Both the position numbers and the translations under genes were made by a program. The notes beneath the pieces are model-generated. The model did no database searches. It saw only the letters and a program-made list of their open reading frames with translations, and had not been told where the DNA came from. From Streptomyces sp. TG1A-60 (GTDB taxonomy: Bacteria > Actinomycetota > Actinomycetes > Streptomycetales > Streptomycetaceae): a DNA stretch of 64,000 nt. The stretch lies in the NCBI RefSeq assembly GCF_037201975.1, contig NZ_CP147520.1:5456001-5520000 (forward strand), written 5' to 3'. Shown piece after piece: positions 54,591 to 63,637 of this stretch. Positions within the stretch are counted from its first letter, which is position 1, and each line of letters opens with the position of its first letter.

Positions 54591-55912
54591 GATTGCTCCT
54601 CCCGCCGGTCCTGGGGGACGCGCGGGCCGGGCACCGAGGTGCCCAGCAGTTCGGCCGCCGCCTGCTGGTAGCGCAGCACCGCCTGCTCGGCGACGCGCAG
54701 GTCGCAGGGGGCGCTCCACAGCATGCGGCGTGCCGCGTCATACCGCTCGACCAGCAGCGAGTCCTCCGCGAAGCCGTGCCGGGCGACCTTCGCCTTGTAC
54801 GCGTCGAGCCGGCCGCGCAGCTCCGCGCGGATCGCCAGCGGTGCGGTCACGGCCGTCAACGACTCGCGAGCGCGCAGCAGTTCGTCGTCCGCCTTCCGCT
54901 CCAGGGACTCCAGGAGCGGGGACAGCCGGTGCCACTGCGCGTGTCTGCGGTACTCGGCCGCCATCGCCAACTGCTCCTGGAGCACCGTCGGCGGGCCGCT
55001 GACCACCGGCACCTCGGTCGCGGCGATCTTCGCCAGCACCTCACCGCGCGCGCTGCGCGCCTCGGCGAGCGTACGGTCCGCGCGGCTGAGTACGTCCCGC
55101 AGCTTCACCAGCCGCGACTCCGCGTCCTGCCGGACGGTCAGCACGGCCTCGATCTCCCGCCGTACGTCCTCCAGGGCACGTGCCTCACGGTCGTACGTGG
55201 AGGTGTCCGGCCGGCCGCCGCCGGGCGCCGAACTGCCCGGTGCGGGCACCCAGAAGGCCAGCGGGTCGGAGATGACCCGCTCACGGAGCCCGCTCAGGGT
55301 GCGGGTGATCCGCTCCAGGTCGTCACCGGCCGGGTGCTCACCGGGGCGTACGCCGACGGAGTGCGCGAGCTGGCGGGTGCGCTGGAGCTCGGCGGCCAGC
55401 AGATCGATCCGGGCGGGCAGCGCGGACCACACGGCGTCGGCGGCCACCACCATGTCCAGCGAGGAGGCGTACAGGTCGTTCATCCGGTCCACCAGCGTGA
55501 CCAGTGAGAACTGCTCGCTGAGACGGCTCGCGCCGTGCAGCGTCGGCGCGTTCGCCATCGCCGTCGCGGAGCCGGCGACCGTGACGGCCTCGCCGCGCAG
55601 CAGCCCGGTCAGCTCCACCAGGTCCTCACGGCTGGACCAGCGGCGCCGGGAACGGATCTCCCGGGCGGAGCGCAGCGCGTCCGTGTACGCGTCGAAGTAC
55701 GCCCACAGGAGCGTGATCGACGCCTCCGCCGAGGTCCAGCGCTCCTTGGTGACGCCGGTCAGTTCGGCACCTTCGAGCAGCCTGCGGCCCGCGTGGTCCT
55801 GCAGGGCGAGCAGCGAGGTCTCGATGGCCTCGTGCTCCGCGCCGAGCCGCGCGAGCGCACGGTCCACCTCGTCCCGGTCCATCACCGGCCCGGTGGATCC
55901 CGCGACGCCCAT
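54587..55912 (-). CDS. Hypothetical coiled-coil protein of the kinase operon
   Basis: A 441-residue soluble, mostly helical protein. It is rich in heptads (RIDLLAAELQRTRQLAHSVG, EIEAVLTVRQDAESRLVKLR) with one disordered Pro/Gly stretch at about residue 225. No known domain is recognised. It has no signal peptide. The stop overlaps the kinase start (GTGA), so it is made with the kinase and probably binds it or its TPR part. It has no equivalent in the mycobacterial glnX-glnH-pknG locus. Confidence 0.85.
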   Translation of the reverse strand: MGVAGSTGPVMDRDEVDRALARLGAEHEAIETSLLALQDHAGRRLLEGAELTGVTKERWTSAEASITLLWAYFDAYTDALRSAREIRSRRRWSSREDLVELTGLLRGEAVTVAGSATAMANAPTLHGASRLSEQFSLVTLVDRMNDLYASSLDMVVAADAVWSALPARIDLLAAELQRTRQLAHSVGVRPGEHPAGDDLERITRTLSGLRERVISDPLAFWVPAPGSSAPGGGRPDTSTYDREARALEDVRREIEAVLTVRQDAESRLVKLRDVLSRADRTLAEARSARGEVLAKIAATEVPVVSGPPTVLQEQLAMAAEYRRHAQWHRLSPLLESLERKADDELLRARESLTAVTAPLAIRAELRGRLDAYKAKVARHGFAEDSLLVERYDAARRMLWSAPCDLRVAEQAVLRYQQAAAELLGTSVPGPRVPQDRREEQS

Positions 55913-55964
55913 CGATCACCTCTCGCTGCTGTCGGTGTCGGTCATTTCAGTTGGGTCGGTTGCC

Positions 55965-57002
55965 TCAGTCCCGGTACTTCTGGTCGGCTGGTGGCCGGGA
56001 GTCCGCCGAGTTGTCGCCGAGCGTCGCGGACAGCCAGGTGTTGTACGAGGCTTGCCAGCCGTCCTTCAGGTACTCCTCCAGAACCTGGTTGACCCGGCGT
56101 ACCAGAGCTTCCGCCTCCAGGTGCATCGCCACGCCGTAGTACTCGGTGGTGAACGGCTCGCCCATCAGATCGACCGTCGGGTCCTGTGCCGCCTGGCTCG
56201 CGGCGAGGGCGCCGTCGGTGACCACGGCGTCGACCTCGCCGAGCTGGAGCCTTACCAGGCAGTCGAGTTGGTTGGGCGGGTTGACGGAGGTGATGTCGGC
56301 GGAGGCGGGCAGCTTGCCGGACTTCTGGTCGGCCTTCAGGATCTCCCAGGCGGTGGAACCGCTGGCCGAGCAGACCCTCTTGCCCGCCAGCGTCCTGCCG
56401 TACCCCTTGACGGTGGAGGACTTGGGGGCCAGGACCTGCTGTCCGGTCTTGAAGTACGGCTGGGAGAAGGCGACTTCACGCATGCGCGTGCAACTGATCG
56501 TCATGGTGCGGACCACCATGTCGACCTGCCCGGATTCGATCGCCGGGATGCGCTGGTTCGTGGGAACCGCCCGGAAGCGCACCTTGTCGGGGTCGCCGAG
56601 GATCTCGTCGGCTATGTGGTGCGCCAGGTCGATGTCGAAGCCTTCCAGCTCGGCGCCCGCGGTGGTGTTGTTCGGGTCGCGGTAGCCCCAGCCGTAGCTG
56701 TTCTGGTCGACGCCGACCGTGATGAAGTCGTTCTTCCTGATCCTCGCGATGATCGGGCCGGACTCGTCGGAGGAGGGCCTGAGGCTCTGGTTCTCCGGAT
56801 CGTCCATGGTGTCGCACTCGTCCGCCCGTGCCTGGGAGCTCCGGGCGACACTCTCGCCGCCGGTGCCCGTGGCGCCGTCGCCGCGTGTTCCGCTGACCGG
56901 CAGAACCAGGGCGAAGACGACGGTCAGGGCGCAGAGGACCACCATCGTGCCCACGCCGCCCCAGCCCCTGAGGCCGGCCCGCAGGCGTCGTACCGCACTC
57001 AT
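55965..57002 (-). CDS. glnH: GlnH-like glutamate/aspartate-binding protein
   Basis: A 345-residue periplasmic-type solute-binding protein (SBP_bac_3). A basic N-terminus and membrane helix at residues 17-36 (VGTMVVLCALTVVFALVLPV) anchor it; there is no lipobox. The binding domain has ITVGVDQNSYGWGYRDPNNT, EGFDIDLAHHIADEI, DMVVRTMTISCTRMREVAFS and AVVTDGALAASQ. Three Cys lie in the mature domain. No transporter permease or ATPase follows, so it is likely a sensor subunit feeding GlnX and then PknG. ATG 57002 has AAGGGG just upstream. Confidence 0.88.
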   Translation of the reverse strand: MSAVRRLRAGLRGWGGVGTMVVLCALTVVFALVLPVSGTRGDGATGTGGESVARSSQARADECDTMDDPENQSLRPSSDESGPIIARIRKNDFITVGVDQNSYGWGYRDPNNTTAGAELEGFDIDLAHHIADEILGDPDKVRFRAVPTNQRIPAIESGQVDMVVRTMTISCTRMREVAFSQPYFKTGQQVLAPKSSTVKGYGRTLAGKRVCSASGSTAWEILKADQKSGKLPASADITSVNPPNQLDCLVRLQLGEVDAVVTDGALAASQAAQDPTVDLMGEPFTTEYYGVAMHLEAEALVRRVNQVLEEYLKDGWQASYNTWLSATLGDNSADSRPPADQKYRD

Positions 57003-57034
57003 CACTCCCCTTTCCACCGCGTCTCCTCCCGCCG

Positions 57035-58510
57035 TCACCGGTACTCCGAAAGCCTGCGCCCGATGCCCAGCACCGCGCCCGCCGCGCCCAGCACGGCCAG
57101 CACCGCGGCGCCCACCGGGAGGCCGGTCATCGCGTCGCGACCGCCCTGGGCCGCCCGCTCGAACTCGCCTTCCTCGTGCCTGCTCGCGGTGCCCAGGTTG
57201 TCGTCGACGTTGTCGAAGCACTCGCGCGTCGGCTTGTCGCCCTGTCGGCATTCGGGCCTCGCCTCGCCGCCGATCACCTGGTCGAGGGCGCATTGGTAGT
57301 CGCCCTTGTCGTCGGCCTCGCGGGCACTGTCATGCCGCTCCAGCCACACCTTCATGTTGGCGGAGGCGGCCTTCACGGGCTTCTCGCCGCTGTCGTCGTC
57401 GGCGATGTCCTCGGCGGCGGCCAACTGCTTCTCGAGCGTCGCCATGTCGGTGTCGAATTGGAGGTCGAACTTGTCCACGACCTCGCCCTTCGCGTTCTTC
57501 GCGGACTCCGCGCCCCGGCTGATCAGCGTCAGGTTCTCGTTGCCGCGGGCGCTGAGGGAGGCGATGCGCGCGTCGTTCAGCGCGGTCAGGGACCGTACGC
57601 CGTCGTCGTAGGAGTCGTTCAGCCCCGAGCGGGCGACGGTGTGGCCGACGGCCAGCCACACCAGGACGACCGTGGAGGCGGCCGTCGCCGCGACCAGGCC
57701 GTGGTTCAACACCCGGTTCGTTCGCCGGTAGTTGCGCCGCTGGGCCCAGACGAGGCCACCGATGGCGAGGACTCCGAGAGCGATCGCGGCCCATGGATAC
57801 GACGTGGCGTCGGCGTAGTCCGCACGGAGCCGCTCGTTCTCGTTGTCGTAGATCTCCTTCGCCTTCGGGAGCATCTGCTTCTGCATCTTGTCGTTCGCGT
57901 AGCGCAGGTAGGCGCCGCCCAGCGGGTACCCCAGCCGGTTGTTGGCGCGGGCCCGCTCGACCAGACCCTTGTACTCCGGCAGCAGGGCGTTCAGCTCGGC
58001 GACGCGCTTCCCCGAGCCGGAGCCGCGCTCCGACGCGGCGGCGGCGGTGGCCAGACCGTCGGCGGCCTCCCGGATCTCCCGCTCGTATCTCTCGCGCGAC
58101 TCCTGCGTCTCCTGGCCGCCCGCGAGGAAGCCGCTGGAGGCCGCCGTGTTGGCGGCGGCCAGGGAACGGTAGATCTCGGCCGCGGCGGAGCTGAGGGGCT
58201 GGCTGCCGTGCAGTACGTCGTCGGCGGCGGCCGAGCGGTCGTTCATCTGCCAGGCGGTGACGGACCCGAACGCGACGACGAGGAGGGCGAGGACGGCGCC
58301 GATGACGCGCAGCCGGCCGGGCTCGGTGGTCGCGGCGGCGCGCAGTCGGTCGACGCCCTCCGCGAACGCGGTCCGGCGGGGCGGGCCGCCGTCCGGGGCC
58401 GGAGGCGGGAATGGTGACCGGGACGCGTGCGTGGCCTGCGGCGGCACGGCCGGGCCCGGTCCCGCGGGTGGTGCCGGCGGTGGCGCGCTGCCCTTCGGCG
58501 TGTATGTCAC
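57035..58510 (-). CDS. glnX: GlnX-like membrane sensor protein
   Basis: A 491-residue membrane protein. After a Pro-rich cytoplasmic start come four predicted helices, at about residues 68-88, 225-243, 258-280 and 465-485. The first extracytoplasmic region (about 135 residues, helical, like four-helix sensor domains) is followed by a second one of 180 residues with Cys pairs (YQCALDQ, RPECRQG, RECFDN). This topology fits GlnX, which in mycobacteria signals amino-acid binding by GlnH to PknG. It is the first gene of the operon. GTG 58510 follows GGGGGAGG. Symbol given by context and topology. Confidence 0.75.
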   Translation of the reverse strand: MTYTPKGSAPPPAPPAGPGPAVPPQATHASRSPFPPPAPDGGPPRRTAFAEGVDRLRAAATTEPGRLRVIGAVLALLVVAFGSVTAWQMNDRSAAADDVLHGSQPLSSAAAEIYRSLAAANTAASSGFLAGGQETQESRERYEREIREAADGLATAAAASERGSGSGKRVAELNALLPEYKGLVERARANNRLGYPLGGAYLRYANDKMQKQMLPKAKEIYDNENERLRADYADATSYPWAAIALGVLAIGGLVWAQRRNYRRTNRVLNHGLVAATAASTVVLVWLAVGHTVARSGLNDSYDDGVRSLTALNDARIASLSARGNENLTLISRGAESAKNAKGEVVDKFDLQFDTDMATLEKQLAAAEDIADDDSGEKPVKAASANMKVWLERHDSAREADDKGDYQCALDQVIGGEARPECRQGDKPTRECFDNVDDNLGTASRHEEGEFERAAQGGRDAMTGLPVGAAVLAVLGAAGAVLGIGRRLSEYR

Positions 58511-59020
58511 CTGACCTCCCCCTGGTCATCCGTCCATCACATCCGCCCGCTCGCACGGACGGAGGTGCACGGCCGCAAGTATCGCCGTCGGGACTGACAT
58601 CGCACAGGCCTTGACTCGATCTTGTTCCCCGATCGTGTCCGTACGTCGTGTGCTTGTCGAACTCCGGTGCGGCACAAGGCTTCCCGCACCACCCCCTGCC
58701 CATGAATACGCGCTCCGGTTCGGTTCGGTTCCCGGGGGTTCGAACGCGTTCGAGATGAAAAGTGAGGGGGCACGGGCCCGTCAGGTCACCCTCTTTCGTC
58801 ATGCGCCCGCACGCGCGCGTGCACGGTCCTCGGCGCGCCCACACGGTCCAGGCCGAGCAGGGCCGTGCCCAGGACAGGGGTGGCGGCGACGCCCCGACCC
58901 CGCCCCAGTCACTGGAGACCCGTCTGAGCGCGGGAATGCGGGCGGTGCGGCCGTCGGGGCGCGACTTCGTCACGGGTGGCGGCGAGCTCACTCTCCAACG
59001 CCTCCCGCAGCACAGGGAGT
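58511..59020. promoter_or_regulatory. Promoter region of the signalling operon, no gene seen
   Basis: About 510 bases upstream of the glnX-like gene. There is no protein-like open frame. An imperfect repeat GGTTCGGTTCGGTTC occurs at 58718-58732. The promoter of the seven-gene leftward operon is expected in the first 150 bases. No operator is identified. Confidence 0.4.
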
Positions 59021-59275
59021 TCACATGAGAGCTGGGCGTTGGGGACGGGTCGGCCCGCACCGGGAACGCAGCGCGGCACGGTCGTTCGTGGCACGCGGCA
59101 CGTAACCGGTGCAGGCGCGCCTGGCCCAGTCGGCCCGGGTGAGCTTGCCCTTGACCGTGAGGGTCCTGTCCTTGACGGCCGGCTCCGGCGTGGCGTTGAC
59201 CGTGACCTTGGCGATCCGCTGCAGCTCGGCCGTGCCGAGGCCGCCCCACATGGCACCTATGGCGAGCTTGCGCAT
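59021..59275 (-). pseudogene. Fragment of a secreted beta-sandwich protein
   Basis: A frame starting MRKLAIGAMWGGLG at 59275 contains VTVNATPEPAVKDRTLTVKG then KLTRADWARRACTGYV, the repeat seen in many secreted Streptomyces proteins of unknown function. After that the sequence loses the pattern (ATNDRAALRSRCGPTR) and stops. The leader is short and poorly hydrophobic. It is probably a truncated relic rather than an active gene. Confidence 0.4.
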
Positions 59276-59473
59276 GAGTCCCCACATTCGAAGCGGCCCC
59301 TGGGCGTTGCGCTCCAGAGCAAGGGGCCCACTGTTGGGGTGACAGTAGGCGATCACGCTGGTGGGGGGAACGGGGGGTACCTGTGAAGACGGTGATGAAG
59401 CCGCAGGTCGAGTGGATGTGAGCGCTCCGGGCGCCCCGTGCTGGAGCGCCCGGTCATGCAAAAACCCGGATCG

Positions 59474-60010
59474 TCAGGCGGAGATGCCGTCGATCCGGGC
59501 CAACGCGTCGTCCGCGCCGTACGGCTGCAGGTAGGGCAGCCAGCGCGGGTCCCTATGGCCGGTGCCGATGATGCGCCAGGCCAGGCCGGTGGGCGGAGCG
59601 GGTTTGTGACGGAGCCGCCAGCCGATCTCGACGAGATGACGGTCCGCCTTGACGTGGTTGCAGCGGCGGCACGACGCGACGACGTTGTCCCAGACGTGCT
59701 TGCCCCCGCGACTGCGCGGGATGACGTGGTCGACGCTGGTTGCGACGCCACCGCAGTACATGCACCGGCCCCCGTCACGGGCGAACAGCGCCCGGCGGGT
59801 GAGAGGAACGGGCCCCCGATAGGGGACCCGGACGAAACGCTTGAGCCGGACCACGCTGGGTGCGGGGAGTGTGACGGTCGCGCTGTGCAGATGGGCGCCG
59901 GATTCCTCCAGGGAGACGGCCTTGTTCTCCAGGACGAGGACGAGCGCGCGGCGAAGCGGTACGACGCCGAGCGGCTCGTACGACGCGTTGAGGACCAGGA
60001 CGTGCGGCAC
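59474..60010 (-). CDS. HNH endonuclease domain protein
   Basis: A 178-residue protein. It starts with the common VLVLNASYEPLGVVPLRRAL module, then the HNH nuclease fold: RCMYCGGVATSVDHVIPRSRGG, WDNVVASCRRCNHVKADR. The zinc Cys pairs and the catalytic HV in DHVIPRSRGG are present. It is a standard single gene in Streptomyces. GTG 60010 has AAGGAGG five bases upstream. It probably acts on DNA, but its cellular target is not known. Confidence 0.93.
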   Translation of the reverse strand: MPHVLVLNASYEPLGVVPLRRALVLVLENKAVSLEESGAHLHSATVTLPAPSVVRLKRFVRVPYRGPVPLTRRALFARDGGRCMYCGGVATSVDHVIPRSRGGKHVWDNVVASCRRCNHVKADRHLVEIGWRLRHKPAPPTGLAWRIIGTGHRDPRWLPYLQPYGADDALARIDGISA

Positions 60011-60324
60011 GGATGCCTCCTTGTACGCCGGCGGCGCGTGGCTCGCGCCGTGGACGATCCGTAGTCAGTCTCCCCTCATGCCTGGTGGAAGCGCCACCAT
60101 GTCCCGGTAACGGGCTGGGAGTGTTTTCGACCACACCCTGATTCATCCCCCGCTGAGTGCGCCCTTCACTCCCTGGTGAGCGCCCTGTCGCCCTCGAACA
60201 TTGCGGCGACCTTCACACGATGCCCCGTTAGTGTGGTGGGCCTGCCCGTCCGGTGACCTTTCCGTGACCCGACGGATCTTGACCGCCGCGCCGAGGGCAG
60301 ATAGCGCACCTGGAGGTATCCGTC
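60011..60324. promoter_or_regulatory. Divergent promoter region HNH/mscS
   Basis: A 314-base region between the leftward HNH gene and the rightward MscS gene, without protein-like frames. It should hold both promoters. GGAGG for mscS lies eight bases before its GTG start. Confidence 0.4.
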
Positions 60325-61422
60325 GTGTCGTCCGTTTCTTCCCCGCTTCTCCCGCGGGCCGCCGCCTCGCCGTCGCCGTCCCCCTCCCAGACGCCGACGA
60401 CGCCGGCCGTGCCCACGCTGGAGGACGCCCAGGAGAGCGCGACCAACGCCGCCAGCTGGGTGGAGGAGAACTGGTCCACATGGCTGGCGATCGGTCTCCG
60501 CGTCCTGCTGATCGTGGTGATAGCGGCGGTGCTGAGAGTGGTGGTCCGGCGGGCGATCACCAAGCTCATCGACCGGATGAACCGCTCCGTCCCGGACGTC
60601 GAGGGCGCCACCCTCGGCGGCCTGCTGGTCAACGTCGAGCGGCGCCGCCAGCGCTCGCAGGCCATCGGCTCGGTGCTGCGCTCGGTGGCGTCCTTCCTCA
60701 TCGTGGGCACCGCCGCCCTGATGGTCCTCGCCACCTTCGAGATCAACCTCGCCCCGCTGCTGGCCTCCGCCGGTGTCGCGGGCGTCGCCATCGGTTTCGG
60801 CGCCCGGAACCTGGTCACGGACTTCCTCTCCGGTGTCTTCATGATCCTGGAGGACCAGTACGGCGTCGGCGACACCATCGACGCGGGCGTCGCCTCCGGC
60901 GAGGTCATCGAGGTCGGCCTGCGCGTCACCAAGCTGCGCGGCGACAACGGCGCGATCTGGTACGTCCGCAACGGCGAGGTCAAGCGCATCGGCAACCTCT
61001 CCCAGGGCTGGGCCACGGCCGGTGTCGACGTCACCGTCCGCGCCGACGAGGACCTCGACAAGGTCCGCCGCACCCTCCTGGAGGTCGGCGAGGCGATGAG
61101 CAAGGAGGAGCCCTGGAACGAAATCCTCTGGGGCCCCGTCGAGGTCCTCGGCCTCGACGACGTCCTCCTGGAGTCGATGGTGGTCCGCGTCGCCGCCAAG
61201 ACCATGCCCGGCAAGGCCCTCACCGTCGAACGGGAACTGCGCTGGCGCATCAAGAAGGCCTTCGACGCCGCCGGCATCCGCATCGTCGGCGGCGCCCCCG
61301 CCCTCGCCGACGACCCGGACGACCCGACGGCGGGCGTGGCGGCCCCGTCGGCCTACGCGTCCACCACGTCACCGCAGTCGGAGCGGGCCACACCGATCGC
61401 ACCGGCGAGCCTGCCGAGGTAG
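60325..61422 (+). CDS. Small-conductance mechanosensitive channel (MscS family)
   Basis: A 365-residue membrane channel that opens on osmotic downshock. The N-terminal Ser/Pro stretch precedes helices at about residues 53-75 and 115-135. The pore helix carries LASAGVAGVAIGFGARNLVT and FLSGVFMILEDQYGVGDTI, as in MscS TM3. A beta domain (EVIEVGLRVTKLRGDNGAIW) and the C-terminal cytoplasmic vestibule follow. The end is Ala/Ser/Pro rich. Confidence 0.92.
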   Translation: MSSVSSPLLPRAAASPSPSPSQTPTTPAVPTLEDAQESATNAASWVEENWSTWLAIGLRVLLIVVIAAVLRVVVRRAITKLIDRMNRSVPDVEGATLGGLLVNVERRRQRSQAIGSVLRSVASFLIVGTAALMVLATFEINLAPLLASAGVAGVAIGFGARNLVTDFLSGVFMILEDQYGVGDTIDAGVASGEVIEVGLRVTKLRGDNGAIWYVRNGEVKRIGNLSQGWATAGVDVTVRADEDLDKVRRTLLEVGEAMSKEEPWNEILWGPVEVLGLDDVLLESMVVRVAAKTMPGKALTVERELRWRIKKAFDAAGIRIVGGAPALADDPDDPTAGVAAPSAYASTTSPQSERATPIAPASLPR

Positions 61423-61565
61423 GGCGGCGCGTACAGGTGTGGACAGGTGGGGGCGCCCGGAGAGGCCCCGGGCGCCCCCACCTGCTGCCCCCCGTCCCGG
61501 AAACACCCCCGTGCCTCCCGGGTCGCCGAGTCTCCGCCGCTACGCGGCCCGCCCTCCCACGGCCC

Positions 61566-62927
61566 TCACGTGTATCGCAGCTCTCCCGGCCGCACGGTCC
61601 GGCGCAGCAGCGGCACCGACGTGGCCGCCGCCAGCAGGCAGGCGCCGTAGACCGCGACGGGGACCAGGAGCGCGCCGTAGGGGATCACCAGGATGTTGCC
61701 CATGGCCGAGGCGTACGCGACGGCGATCGCCGTGCCGCCGAGGCCGGCGACCAGCAGCGGCGGTGCCAGGGGCAGGGCGGTCTCCAGCAGCAGGGCCCGG
61801 CGCAGGGCCTCGTACGGCACCCCGGCGGCGACCTGCGCGGCGAGGCCCCGGCGGCGGGTGGCGAGGGACTCGGCGGTGCCGACGGCCAGCGCGAAGAAGG
61901 TGATCGCGAAGCCGACGAGGACGGCGGCGGCGGTCAGGTTCAGACCGGTGACGTAGAAGGACCTGCTCGCGGCGAAGCCCGTCCCGTCGTCGAGGTCCGC
62001 CAGCAGCGCCTGCCGCACACCGATGTACCCGGCGCCGACGACGGTCCCCATGACCACGCTCGCGTGGGTGCGGGCCGCCGCCCACGGGTCGGACCGCAGC
62101 CGCTCGGCGGCGATCAGCACCGCCGGGCTCCCGGTGCGTGCGGCGAACCATCGGCCGGTCAGCGTCGACACGATGCCCGACAGCAGCACCGCGCCCGCGC
62201 CCACCGCGAGCAGCGCGCCGAAGAACACCAGCGGGGTCTGCCTCAGGGAGTTGTCGGGCATGTTCATGCTGGTGCTGGCGACGGCGCCCAGAGCCGCGAT
62301 CACCAGCAGCGCCACCGCCCCCAGGAACACCCAGCCGGGCCCCCGCCCCGAGCTCGGCCCCACGCGCCGCACCCAGCCCAGCGGGGAGGTCACCACCCGG
62401 CGCAGCGCGAGTACGCTCGCGACCGCGCCAAGCACCGGCACGCCCAACGCCACCAGCGCGATCCCCGCCCAGGCCAGGAGGGAGGGGCTGTGCCACTCGC
62501 GCAGCAGGAACAGCACGAACAAGAGGGTGGCGACCGCCGAACCGGCCAGGCAGGACACCCCGGTCTCCAGCGCCGCGATCCTGCGCACCTGCCCCGCCGA
62601 CGCCCCGGCCAGCCGCAGCCCGGCGAGCCGCCGGTCGCGGTGCACGGCGCCCACGCGGGTGCACTGGCCCAGGAACCCGAGCACCGGTATCAGCAGGACC
62701 ATCAGGGTGAGGATCGCCCCGGCGCGTTCACCCGGGTTGTTCAGCAGTCCGTCGGCGACCGGCACGCTGTACCGGCCCCGCAAGGAGGCCAGCACCGCCG
62801 CCGCCATGGCGAAGGCCGTCGCCAGCGCCGCCCCCAGGCCCGTCAGCGTCACCCGCCACCACTCGCGCCGGTCGGAGCCCCCGGTCAGCAGGACGGCCAG
62901 CCGGAGGTCGTTCACCAGTGCGTTCAC
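61566..62927 (-). CDS. ABC exporter permease (FtsX-like)
   Basis: A 453-residue membrane protein with about eight helices and two FtsX-type permease units. The N-terminal one begins LGQCTRVGAVHRDRRLAGLR, a conserved cytoplasmic loop, and the C-terminal one has ESLATRRRGLAAQVAAGV. It pairs with the ATPase encoded just upstream, with which it overlaps as GTGA. Together with the PadR gene it forms a regulator-exporter operon, most likely for a hydrophobic compound or peptide antibiotic. The substrate is unknown. Confidence 0.88.
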   Translation of the reverse strand: MNALVNDLRLAVLLTGGSDRREWWRVTLTGLGAALATAFAMAAAVLASLRGRYSVPVADGLLNNPGERAGAILTLMVLLIPVLGFLGQCTRVGAVHRDRRLAGLRLAGASAGQVRRIAALETGVSCLAGSAVATLLFVLFLLREWHSPSLLAWAGIALVALGVPVLGAVASVLALRRVVTSPLGWVRRVGPSSGRGPGWVFLGAVALLVIAALGAVASTSMNMPDNSLRQTPLVFFGALLAVGAGAVLLSGIVSTLTGRWFAARTGSPAVLIAAERLRSDPWAAARTHASVVMGTVVGAGYIGVRQALLADLDDGTGFAASRSFYVTGLNLTAAAVLVGFAITFFALAVGTAESLATRRRGLAAQVAAGVPYEALRRALLLETALPLAPPLLVAGLGGTAIAVAYASAMGNILVIPYGALLVPVAVYGACLLAAATSVPLLRRTVRPGELRYT

Positions 62928-63637
62928 CGGGACACCTCCAGGGGGGCGTCGGCCTCGGAGACCACGACACCGTCCTTCAGGGTGACCTCGCGGTCCGCGT
63001 ACGCCGCGGTCTGCGCGTCGTGCGTGATCAGCAGTACCGCCGTACCGGACTCCCGGGCCGAGTGCGTCAGCGCCGTCATCACCTGCTCGCTCGCCAGCGA
63101 GTCCAGCGCCCCGGTCGGTTCGTCCGCGAACACCACCTTCGGCCCCGTCATCAGCGCCCGCGCCAGCGACACCCGCTGCGCCTGGCCACCGCTCATCTCG
63201 CCGGGCCGCTGCTCCTCCTGCCCGCGCACACCGAACCTTTCCAGCCACTCGCCGGCCCGCTCCCGCGCCTCCTTGCGGGAGGTGCCGGCCAGCAGCAGCG
63301 GCAGCGCGACGTTGTCGACGGCCGTCAGCTCGGGGATCAGCTGCCCGAACTGGAAGACGACTCCGAAGTCCGTCCGGCGCAACTCGCTGAGCTCCTTCTC
63401 GGGGAGCTGGTCGAGCCGCTTCCCGGCGTACGCCACCGAGCCCTCGTCCGGCCGGACGATGCCCGCGAGACAGTTCAGCAACGTTGACTTGCCGCTGCCG
63501 CTGGCCCCCGTGACGGCGAGGATCTCGCCCTCGCGCAGCTCCACCGAGGCGCCGCGCAGCGCCCGTGTCCTGCCGTGCTCCTTGACGAGGCCACGGGCCG
63601 CGAGCAGCGGCGCCGGGCCGGGGTTCTTCTCGTTCAT
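62924..63637 (-). CDS. ABC exporter ATP-binding protein (MacB/LolD type)
   Basis: A 237-residue ATPase. Walker A TGASGSGKSTLLNCLAG, Q-loop FQFGQLIPEL, signature MSGGQAQRVSLARALM, Walker B VVFADEPTGALDS, and switch His in LLITHDAQ are all present. The ATG at 63637 overlaps the PadR stop (ATGA). It works with the permease at 61566-62927. Confidence 0.95.
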   Translation of the reverse strand: MNEKNPGPAPLLAARGLVKEHGRTRALRGASVELREGEILAVTGASGSGKSTLLNCLAGIVRPDEGSVAYAGKRLDQLPEKELSELRRTDFGVVFQFGQLIPELTAVDNVALPLLLAGTSRKEARERAGEWLERFGVRGQEEQRPGEMSGGQAQRVSLARALMTGPKVVFADEPTGALDSLASEQVMTALTHSARESGTAVLLITHDAQTAAYADREVTLKDGVVVSEADAPLEVSR

